In this document: positions 6,448 to 11,770 of the stretch, in pieces | Position numbering within the stretch: the first letter of the stretch is position 1 | Layout of the letters: every line of letters starts with the position of its first letter | Assembly: GCA_003150175.1 (NCBI GenBank) | Contig: QAKZ01000072.1 | Span: 1-13,761, forward strand | DNA from: Coriobacteriia bacterium | GTDB lineage: Bacteria; Actinomycetota; Coriobacteriia; Coriobacteriales; Atopobiaceae | Length of the DNA: 13,761 nt | Direction of reading: 5' to 3' | Made by a program: the position numbers and the translations under genes | The notes under the pieces: generated by a model | The model's database searches: none | Seen by the model: only the letters and a program-made list of their open reading frames with translations | Told to the model about the DNA's origin: nothing

Positions 6448-7329
6448 CTAGCAGACTTCTTCCGGCTTTCCAACCGTCAATGTTGCAAAAGACCACCAAC
6501 CTTGCTCGCCGCCCGCCCGCTCGGCCACGGCGCGAGCCGCCCCGAGGCCGTCGCACAACGCAAAAGCGCAGCTCCCGGAGCCGGACACGAGCGCGCCGCG
6601 TGTCTCGGGCTGCGCCTCGAGCCAGCTTTCCGCCTCCGCGCAGCCCGGCTGCAGCGCCTTCGCCGCGGGCGCGAGGTTGTTGAAGATGTGCTCGCGCACA
6701 CCCTCCACACTTCCCTCGCGCAGCGCGCGGCACATATCTCCATATGACACCGGCTCGCTCGGGCCGCGATCGAACTCCTCGTACGCCGCGCGCGCCGAGA
6801 CTCCGTCACCCGCCGGCTTGACGATGGCGACCGGCAAGGGCAACACCGGGAAGGTCTCTGTCAGCATGTCCCCGGCACCGAGGTACAGCGAGGGCTCCGG
6901 GTTGAGGAAGAACGCGACATCGGCCCCGATGCGACGCGCCACGTCGACCACGCGGGGATCGTTCACGTCCACGCCCCAGCGGGCGCACAGCGCGCGCAGC
7001 GCAGCGCCGGCATCAGCGGACGAGCCGCCTAGGCCGGCCTTCTCGGGAATGCGCGTCTTTATGTCGATGCGCAGGTTGAGCTTCGTGTGGAGCTCCTCGG
7101 CGAGCATCGTCGCCGCCTTCCACACGGTGGTCTTCTCGGGCGGGACCTCGAGCGCGGGCTCGTGCCGCACGGCAAAGAAGGGCGCGTCGTCCACCGTGAC
7201 CTCGTCAAAGAGGCCCACGGGCGCCATCACGGAGTCAACGTAGTGGTAGCCGCGCTCATCGGTCTGGGCGTGGATGCCGAGGTGCAGGTTAATCTTGCAA
7301 GGTGCGTAGACGACCTGGCGACCGACCAT
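6448..7329 (-). CDS. ispE: 4-diphosphocytidyl-2-C-methyl-D-erythritol kinase (IspE)
   Basis: IspE phosphorylates the 2-hydroxyl of 4-diphosphocytidyl-methylerythritol with ATP, the fourth step of the cytosolic MEP pathway to isoprenoids. The 293-residue length is typical. All GHMP-kinase motifs are visible: APCKINLHLGI (9-19) with catalytic-site Lys12, the Gly-rich ATP loop GLGGSSADAGAAL (99-111), Asp137 in IGADVAFFL, and LVSGSGSCAFAL (247-258). Cys11 replaces the usual Ala of APAKINL, a mild variation. The ATG has GAGGAG about seven nt upstream. It follows veg by 15 nt and is followed by tRNA-Pro after 15 nt. The veg-ispE order is also known from Bacillus, which supports both calls. Confidence 0.96.
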   Translation of the reverse strand: MVGRQVVYAPCKINLHLGIHAQTDERGYHYVDSVMAPVGLFDEVTVDDAPFFAVRHEPALEVPPEKTTVWKAATMLAEELHTKLNLRIDIKTRIPEKAGLGGSSADAGAALRALCARWGVDVNDPRVVDVARRIGADVAFFLNPEPSLYLGAGDMLTETFPVLPLPVAIVKPAGDGVSARAAYEEFDRGPSEPVSYGDMCRALREGSVEGVREHIFNNLAPAAKALQPGCAEAESWLEAQPETRGALVSGSGSCAFALCDGLGAARAVAERAGGEQGWWSFATLTVGKPEEVC

Positions 7330-7344
7330 TTTTTGTCTCCTCGC

Positions 7345-7641
7345 CTACTCCGCCTCTGTGGGAGCGTAGTCAAAGAGCTTCTCGCCGGACTCGGCGTCGA
7401 AGAGCTCGACGGTGCCCGTGAGCACGTCGACGTACTGGAAAGACTGGCGCGCGGTGCGGCCGCGGCGCTCCTCGACCTCGATGATGAAGAGCGACGGGTG
7501 AACGTTGACGAGGGTGCCCGAGCGCTCGACGATGCGGGAACGGCCCATGTTCGCCTTGACCCTCAGGCGCTTGCCCTTGAGGTCGGCGAGGCGCTCGCGA
7601 ATGTCGTCAACGCGGTTAACGGACGGGATCTCGTTTTCCAT
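7345..7641 (-). CDS. veg: Veg family protein
   Basis: From the ATG at 7641 the product has 98 residues, close to the about 86 of Bacillus subtilis Veg. An upstream TTG is in frame, but the GGAGG ribosome site lies eight nt before the ATG and inside that longer version, so the ATG is preferred. The core KGKRLRVKANMGRSRIVERSG (a Veg signature: GKRLxxKANxGRxxxxERSG), then PSLFIIEVEE, FQYVDVLTGTVEL, matches the family throughout. Veg is a small beta-barrel-like cytoplasmic protein; in B. subtilis it is highly expressed in vegetative cells and has been linked to biofilm regulation. Its biochemical role is not settled. It heads the veg-ispE operon. Confidence 0.93.
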   Translation of the reverse strand: MENEIPSVNRVDDIRERLADLKGKRLRVKANMGRSRIVERSGTLVNVHPSLFIIEVEERRGRTARQSFQYVDVLTGTVELFDAESGEKLFDYAPTEAE

Positions 7642-7680
7642 CTGAAATGCCTCCGGATGGGTGTCGTTGTTTAGCAATCT

Positions 7681-7709
7681 ATTATCTTACCCCGTAGGGA
7701 GCCGTAAAA
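7681..7709 (-). promoter_or_regulatory. Possible promoter of the veg-ispE operon
   Basis: On the minus strand a GATAAT -10 box occupies 7686-7681, about 40 nt before the veg ATG. A T-rich but poor -35 (TTTTAC, about 7709-7704) lies at a 17-nt spacing. The -10 is good and the -35 weak, so the exact promoter is uncertain. Confidence 0.35.
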
Positions 7710-7810
7710 ACCCACTTAACCCACATTTGACACGACAACACCAGATGTGGCAGGCGCCCGACTGTCAGGTTCGCCCCAAACGCCGGGATCACGTGCCCGG
7801 GCCGCGCTTC

Positions 7811-7841
7811 TTGCCCCCGGCGCGCCCCCGCGCGCTACACT
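7811..7841 (+). promoter_or_regulatory. Predicted promoter of the M24 aminopeptidase gene
   Basis: TTGCCC at 7811-7816 and TACACT at 7836-7841 are separated by 19 nt. Transcription would begin near 7848, leaving a leader of about 18 nt with AAAGGA seven nt before the ATG at 7866. The -10 matches the consensus at four of six bases. Upstream, CCACATTTG (7721-7729) and CAGATGTGG (7742-7750) form an inverted repeat in the shared region between this gene and veg that could be an operator. Confidence 0.45.
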
Positions 7842-7865
7842 GGCAAGCGTCGAAAGGATCACGCC

Positions 7866-8951
7866 ATGAACAACGATCGCCTTGCCCGCGTGCGCGCCAA
7901 CCTGCGCTCCCGCGGCCTCAACCAGATGCTGCTGGTGGACCCCTTGTCCATCTGGTGGCTCTGCGGCTACTACACCGAGCCCTACGAGCGGTTCCTCGCG
8001 CTCTACGTCCCGTGCGACGAGACCCGCGAGCCCGTGATGTTCTGCAACCGGCTCTTCCCCGAGGTCGGAGACGCGTGCGCCGACGTGCGCACCTTCGACG
8101 ACACCGAGGATCCCATCGCCCTCGTGTGCGCCGTGACCGACCACGCATCGGCACTCGGTGTCGACAAAGAGCTCTCGGCGCGTTGGCTCGTCCCTCTCAT
8201 GGAGGCCGGTGCCGCGACCGGCTTCGCCCTCGCCTCTGACGCCATAGACGACGCCCGCTCGATCAAGGACTCCCGCGAGCAGGAGCTCATGCGCGCCGCC
8301 TCCGCCGTCAACGACCAGGCCATGGAGTGGCTCGCCGCGCAGGTGCGCCCCGGCGTCACCGAGCGCCAGATCGCCGACGGGCTTTTGGGTGAGTACCGCC
8401 GCCTCGGCGCGCAGGACCATTCCTTCACGCCCATCGTGAGCTTCGGCGACCACGGCGCCGACCCGCACCACGAGCCCGACGACACCCCGTTTAAGCTGGG
8501 AGACATCGTGCTCTTCGACGTCGGTTGCAAGAAGGACTGGTACTGCTCGGACATGACGCGCACGTTCTTCACCGCCGAGCCGACCGAGCACCAGCGCCGC
8601 GTCTACGACACCGTCCGCCGCGCCAACGAGGCCGCCGAGGCCATCGTGCGCCCGGGCGTCGAGTTCGCCGAGATCGACCTCACCGCGCGTCGCATCATCG
8701 AGGACGCCGGTTGGGGCCCCTACTTCAACCACCGCCTCGGGCACCAGATCGGCCTTACGGACCACGAGCCCGGCGACGTGTCGAGCGTCCACCACGAGGG
8801 CGTGCGACCCGGGCAGTGCTTCTCGATCGAGCCGGGCATCTACCTGCCGGGCGACATCGGCGTCCGCGTCGAAGACCTTCTGATCGTGACCGACGACGGC
8901 CGCGAGGTCCTGAACAGCTACACCAAGGAGCTCACGGTACTCAAGATCTAG
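7866..8951 (+). CDS. Xaa-Pro aminopeptidase / M24 metallopeptidase
   Basis: This 361-residue cytoplasmic protein has the two-domain build of prolidases and aminopeptidase P-like enzymes, which cleave the bond before or after proline in small peptides. Residues 1-130 are the creatinase-type N-terminal domain (RGLNQMLLVDPLSIWWLCGYY). Residues 135-358 are the pita-bread catalytic fold. All five metal ligands are visible: Asp218 and Asp229 (LFDVGCKKDWYCSDMTR), His293 (RLGHQIGL), Glu322 (FSIEPGIYLPG) and Glu336 (VRVEDLL). SFGDHGADPHHEP (192-204) supplies the substrate-side histidines. AAAGGA precedes the ATG by seven nt. It stands alone, divergent from veg and ended by a strong hairpin. Whether it is a dipeptidase (PepQ-like) or an aminopeptidase P cannot be decided from sequence alone. 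Confidence 0.93.
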   Translation: MNNDRLARVRANLRSRGLNQMLLVDPLSIWWLCGYYTEPYERFLALYVPCDETREPVMFCNRLFPEVGDACADVRTFDDTEDPIALVCAVTDHASALGVDKELSARWLVPLMEAGAATGFALASDAIDDARSIKDSREQELMRAASAVNDQAMEWLAAQVRPGVTERQIADGLLGEYRRLGAQDHSFTPIVSFGDHGADPHHEPDDTPFKLGDIVLFDVGCKKDWYCSDMTRTFFTAEPTEHQRRVYDTVRRANEAAEAIVRPGVEFAEIDLTARRIIEDAGWGPYFNHRLGHQIGLTDHEPGDVSSVHHEGVRPGQCFSIEPGIYLPGDIGVRVEDLLIVTDDGREVLNSYTKELTVLKI

Positions 8952-9040
8952 CGAGAAGCGCGCTGGATCCGGGCGCGCCAGCCGCCGTTCCGGCAACGTC
9001 CTGCGGTCATCGCGCTGCCGCAGCGGCAATCCAAACAAGA

Positions 9041-9076
9041 GGCCCGGCGCCGTGGGGGAGCGGCGCCGGGCCTTAT
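9041..9076 (+). terminator. Intrinsic terminator of the aminopeptidase gene
   Basis: GGCCCGGCGCCG (9041-9052) pairs perfectly with CGGCGCCGGGCC (9061-9072) across the loop TGGGGGAG, giving a 12-bp all-GC stem followed by TTAT. The U-tract is poor, and the neighbouring second hairpin probably completes termination. It lies about 90 nt after the stop. Confidence 0.7.
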
Positions 9077-9077
9077 G

Positions 9078-9098
9078 CAAAAGGGCCAGGCCCTTTTG
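9078..9098. terminator. Bidirectional terminator between convergent aminopeptidase and nagB
   Basis: CAAAAGGGCC (9078-9087) and GGCCCTTTTG (9089-9098) form a 10-bp palindrome around a single A, effectively an eight-bp stem with a three-nt loop. Each strand ends its stem with four U residues, so it can stop transcripts from both sides. It sits 70 nt past the nagB stop and immediately after the GC hairpin at 9041-9072. Confidence 0.75.
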
Positions 9099-9167
9099 TG
9101 CCTATATCAAAGACGGCGGCCAACCGGCGAGCGCAAACGGCGCCGAGGTCAGGGGCCTGTCCGTCTT

Positions 9168-9902
9168 TTACTCAGCGGGGCAGAGCGAAAGCGCGGCCTC
9201 GTCGGCGACCACGACGCAGTTGGTGTGCAGCTGCAGGATGGAGGCGGGGCAGCTCGGGGTCACGGGGCCGAAGCACATATCGCGAACAGCCTGGGCCTTC
9301 TTCTCGCCGTTCGCGACGACGAGGATCATGTGGGCGTACATGATGGTCTGGACGCCCATGGTGTAGGCCTGGCGCGGGACATCCTCCTCCTTCTCGAAGA
9401 GGCGGGAGTTGGCCTGGATGGTGCTTTCGGTGAGGTCGACGCAGTGGGTGCCGGCGCTGAAGTGGTCGTCCGGCTCGTTGAAACCGATGTGGCCGTTGTT
9501 GCCGATGCCGAGGAGCTGCAGGTCAGGGTAGCCGGCCTCGGCGATCATGCGGTCGTAGTTCTTGCAGAAGGACTCGGGGTCCTTGGTCGCGCCGTCGGGC
9601 ACGTGGGTCTTCGCGAGATCGATGTTCACGTGGTCAAAGAAGTTCTTGCGCATGAAGTAGTGGTAGCTCTGCGGGTCGTCGTCGGAAAGCCCCACGTACT
9701 CGTCGAGGTTGAAGGTGCTGACCTGCGAGAAATCGACGTCGCCCTTCTCGTACCACTTGATCAGCTGCTGGTAGGCGCCCATCGGCGTGCTGCCGGTGGC
9801 GAGGCCGAGGATGCATTCGGGCTTGAGGATGACCTGGGCCGAGATGATGTTGGCGGCCTTGCGGCTCATGTCCTGGTAATCCTTGGCGCGAACGATCTTC
9901 AT
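9168..9902 (-). CDS. nagB: Glucosamine-6-phosphate deaminase (NagB)
   Basis: NagB converts glucosamine-6-phosphate to fructose-6-phosphate and ammonia in the cytoplasm, the step that sends amino sugars into glycolysis. The frame extends upstream to 10037, but AAGGAG five nt before the ATG at 9902 fixes the start and gives 244 residues, equal to the short Bacillus-type enzymes. Motifs are LGLATGSTPMG (32-42, phosphate loop), NLDEY (65-69, catalytic Asp67), GIGNNGHIGFNEP (132-144, His138 and Glu143) and TMGVQTIM (181-188). The final SILQLH (221-226) is also typical. E. coli NagB has Asp where residue 136 is Asn; my recollection is that Gram-positive enzymes vary here, so I do not treat it as a defect. 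The gene is monocistronic by position, with a promoter at 10000-10028 and a leader of about 90 nt. Confidence 0.96.
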   Translation of the reverse strand: MKIVRAKDYQDMSRKAANIISAQVILKPECILGLATGSTPMGAYQQLIKWYEKGDVDFSQVSTFNLDEYVGLSDDDPQSYHYFMRKNFFDHVNIDLAKTHVPDGATKDPESFCKNYDRMIAEAGYPDLQLLGIGNNGHIGFNEPDDHFSAGTHCVDLTESTIQANSRLFEKEEDVPRQAYTMGVQTIMYAHMILVVANGEKKAQAVRDMCFGPVTPSCPASILQLHTNCVVVADEAALSLCPAE

Positions 9903-9999
9903 GCTTACTCCTTCTTTTGCGTGACCGCCAGGGCGCGGCCGCGAAAGCGATAAGAGAAAGACCCGCCGCGTCGAGGCCCCTGCCCGTCCACAGCTAAAA

Positions 10000-10028
10000 A
10001 CTATTGTGCGCGATGTTTCGCCTGTTAA
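10000..10028 (-). promoter_or_regulatory. Predicted promoter of nagB
   Basis: On the minus strand TTAACA (10028-10023) and AATAGT (10005-10000) are spaced by exactly 17 nt, matching the consensus at five and four of six bases. Transcription would start near 9993. The leader to the ATG is about 90 nt long and contains a CGCGGCCGCG palindrome (9936-9945), so post-transcriptional control is possible but not shown. Confidence 0.55.
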
Positions 10029-10093
10029 CTGGCTCATTTTTATGTTACCAGCCGAACGGTGCGCGGGCGTCGGCGTGGTCGGTCGGCGCGGGC

Positions 10094-10696
10094 TTACCCC
10101 ACCTTCGCCGCGAGATCCGCGAGCGCGCGGGCGCGGTGCGAGATGCGGTTCTTCTCGTCGAGCGAGAGCTCCGCCATCGTGCGGCCCGGGACGTCGTCCG
10201 GCCAGAACAGTGGGTCGTAGCCGAAGCCGTTGGACCCGCGCAGCTCATGGCCGATGACGCCGGGGCAGTCGCCGTCGCCGCGCAGGACCTCGTCGCCGCG
10301 TACGAGCACGACGGTCGAGTGGAAGCGCGCGGTCCGGTCGGCGTCCTCCACGTCGGCGAGCTCGCGCAGGAGTTTCTGGTTGTTCGCTCCGTCGTTGCCG
10401 TGCTCGCCCGCCCAGCGCGCGGAGAAGATCCCCGGCGCGCCGTCGAGCACGTCGACGCACAGGCCGGAGTCGTCCGCGACGGCCAGCTCAAGGCCCGTCT
10501 CGGCCTGCGCGGCGCGGGCCTTGATCAGCGCGTTCTCGTAGAAGTCGGAGCCGTTCTCCTCGGGGTCGGGGAAGTCGCCGAGCTCGCCGAGCGCCACGAA
10601 GCGCACGTCGGGCATCACGCGCGAGAGGATCGTCTCGATCTCGACGACCTTGTGCGCGTTTCCGGTCGCCACGACCACGGTTTTCTTGTCCGCCAT
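10094..10696 (-). CDS. rdgB: XTP/dITP diphosphatase (RdgB/HAM1 family)
   Basis: This cytoplasmic enzyme hydrolyses non-canonical purine triphosphates (dITP, ITP, XTP) to monophosphates plus pyrophosphate, keeping them out of DNA and RNA. The 200-residue length fits the family. All signature blocks are present: VVVATGNAHK (7-16), ENALIKARAA (54-63), VADDSGLCVD (73-82, metal-binding Asp pair), GAPGIFSARWAGE (86-98), NGFGYDPLFW (156-165) and EKNRISHRARAL (181-192). AAGGAGG lies five nt before the ATG. It is the second gene of an rph-rdgB operon with a 22-nt gap, an arrangement found widely in bacteria. No strong terminator follows before the nagB promoter. Confidence 0.97.
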   Translation of the reverse strand: MADKKTVVVATGNAHKVVEIETILSRVMPDVRFVALGELGDFPDPEENGSDFYENALIKARAAQAETGLELAVADDSGLCVDVLDGAPGIFSARWAGEHGNDGANNQKLLRELADVEDADRTARFHSTVVLVRGDEVLRGDGDCPGVIGHELRGSNGFGYDPLFWPDDVPGRTMAELSLDEKNRISHRARALADLAAKVG

Positions 10697-10718
10697 GTTT
10701 TCCTCCTTGTTTGGGCCG

Positions 10719-11462
10719 TCAGTCCCTGAATCCGGTCACGTCGTTCTGGATGGCCACGAGGCGTTCGATGGCCGCTTGGCCCATGTCGAGGAGCCCGTCG
10801 AGCTGAGCGCGGCTGAGCGTCGAGCGCTCGCCCGTGCCCTGCACCTCGACGATGCCGCCGGCGTCCGTCCCCACGAGGTTCAGGTCCACGTCCGCGTGGC
10901 TGTCCTCGGAGTAGTCGAGGTCGAGAAGCGCCTCCCTGCCGACGATGCCCGCCGAGATCGCGGCGACCTGACCGGTGAGCGGCAGACGGTTGAGCTTGTT
11001 CGCGCGGACGAGGCCCATGAGCGCGTCGTGCAGGGCGACCCAGGCGCCGGTCACGCTCGCCGTTCGGGTGCCGCCGTCCGCCTGGATGACGTCGCAGTCG
11101 AGCGTGACCGTGATCTCGCCCATCTTTTCCATACGGACGACGCTGCGCAGGCTGCGGCCGATCAGGCGCTCGATCTCCATGCTGCGGCCCTTTCGGGCGC
11201 CGTACTCCCGCTTTGACCTGCGCGCGGTTGACGCGGGGAGCATCGCGTACTCGGCGGTGACCCACCCGCAGCCGTGGCTCGCGCGGCGCCATTTGGGCAC
11301 GCCTTCCTCGACGGTCGCGCAGCACAGAACGCGCGTGTCGCCGAACTCGGCGAGGCACGAGCCGTCGGCTGTCTTAATGATGTCGTTCGTGAGCTTGATG
11401 GGCCGCATCTGGTCCGCGGCGCGGCCATAGCTGCGCTCGCGCGGCGCTTCGGGGGTAGTCAT
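10719..11462 (-). CDS. rph: Ribonuclease PH (tRNA nucleotidyltransferase)
   Basis: RNase PH is a phosphorolytic 3'-5' exoribonuclease that trims tRNA precursors, releasing nucleoside diphosphates; it acts as a hexameric ring in the cytoplasm. The 247 residues match the family length. Visible motifs are RSYGRAADQMRPI (10-22), SCLAEFGDTRVLC (35-47), GWVTAEYAMLPAST (66-79), the RRSKRE...GRSMEIERLIGRSLR block (81-106), CDVIQADGGTRTASVTG (123-139) and the phosphate-site GTGE (209-212). GGGAGG lies about nine nt before the ATG. It is first in the operon with rdgB and starts only 18 nt after the hairpin that follows tRNA-Val, so it is probably transcribed by read-through from the tRNA promoter. Confidence 0.97.
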   Translation of the reverse strand: MTTPEAPRERSYGRAADQMRPIKLTNDIIKTADGSCLAEFGDTRVLCCATVEEGVPKWRRASHGCGWVTAEYAMLPASTARRSKREYGARKGRSMEIERLIGRSLRSVVRMEKMGEITVTLDCDVIQADGGTRTASVTGAWVALHDALMGLVRANKLNRLPLTGQVAAISAGIVGREALLDLDYSEDSHADVDLNLVGTDAGGIVEVQGTGERSTLSRAQLDGLLDMGQAAIERLVAIQNDVTGFRD

Positions 11463-11479
11463 GCTTCTTGCCTCCCTAC

Positions 11480-11513
11480 AAAGAAGCCCCGGACCGCGCT
11501 CGCGGGCCGGGGC
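11480..11513 (-). terminator. Intrinsic terminator directly after tRNA-Val
   Basis: On the minus strand GCCCCGG (11513-11507) pairs with CCGGGGC (11492-11486). After one mismatch, CCGCG/CGCGG (11505-11501 and 11498-11494) extends the stem. The tail is TTCTTT (11485-11480). The hairpin begins 11 nt after the encoded CCA of tRNA-Val and ends just before the rph ribosome site. Confidence 0.75.
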
Positions 11514-11524
11514 CGGCTATCCTA

Positions 11525-11600
11525 TGGTGGGCGATGAGAGGTTCGAACTCCCGGCCTTGTGCGTGTAAAGCACCTGCGCTAGCCGCTGCGCCAATCGCCC
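11525..11600 (-). tRNA. tRNA-Val (anticodon TAC)
   Basis: The 76-nt cloverleaf has acceptor arms GGGCGAT/ATCGCCC, D arm GCGC/GCGC, anticodon loop TTTACAC (anticodon UAC, reading GUA and GUG) and T arm GGGAG/CTCTC around TTCGAAC. The discriminator is A and CCA is encoded. The first anticodon-stem pair (27-43) is a G-A mismatch, while the other four pairs are Watson-Crick. A possible -10 (TAAACT, 11616-11611) lies 10 nt upstream; no good -35 is visible. Confidence 0.95.
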
Positions 11601-11637
11601 AGACCAAGCCAGTTTACCATACGTTCCCTCCTACCCT

Positions 11638-11747
11638 CACTGGGTGACAGTCATTGCGTGCAGCATCCTGTGACACCCATCACTGGGTGACAGTCATTGG
11701 CTGATGGGTGTCCCAAAAGTGCTGCACGCAATGACTGTCACCCAGTG
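11638..11747. repeat. Nested palindromic element with three copies of CACTGGGTGACAGTCATTG
   Basis: Left arm 11638-11682 and right arm 11702-11747 are inverted copies. The outer 28 bp are identical, a short unmatched bulge follows, then an inner 11 bp (GACACCCATCA / TGATGGGTGTC) pairs. The 19-nt loop carries a third, direct copy of the outer 19-mer (11681-11699). The right arm can therefore pair with either the left or the central copy. It occupies nearly all of the space between the divergent tRNA-Val and murE genes and includes the predicted murE -35. It resembles a REP- or MITE-like unit but has no recognised family. Confidence 0.85.
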
Positions 11748-11763
11748 TTGGGCGGCTTATACT
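11735..11763 (+). promoter_or_regulatory. Predicted promoter of the murE-type gene
   Basis: TATACT at 11758-11763 is a good -10. At a 17-nt spacing the -35 is CTGTCA (11735-11740), which lies inside the right arm of the palindromic element. The start codon at 11771 is seven nt after the -10, so transcription would begin at or next to the A of the ATG, giving a leaderless or nearly leaderless mRNA. Confidence 0.55.
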
Positions 11764-11770
11764 GGAGCGC

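Noticed and set aside
5184..6683. 499-codon plus-strand frame opposite the transglutaminase-like gene
   Set aside because: It runs through tRNA-Pro and the terminator and ends in Arg/Pro-rich sequence; no family features.
7716..9080. 454-codon minus-strand frame opposite the aminopeptidase
   Set aside because: The aminopeptidase has all metal ligands on the plus strand; the antisense frame is low-complexity Val/Gly/Asp-rich shadow.
9471..9509. NagB GIGNNGH instead of the E. coli GVGNDGH as a loss-of-function sign
   Set aside because: The Asp position varies in Gram-positive NagB as far as I recall, while catalytic Asp67, His138 and Glu143 are kept.
9903..10037. 45-residue N-terminal extension of NagB
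   Set aside because: The extension covers the predicted promoter and leader and has no family similarity; AAGGAG fixes the start at 9902.
11638..11747. Ordinary rho-independent terminator of murE or tRNA-Val
   Set aside because: It lies upstream of both divergent genes and has no U-tract on either strand.
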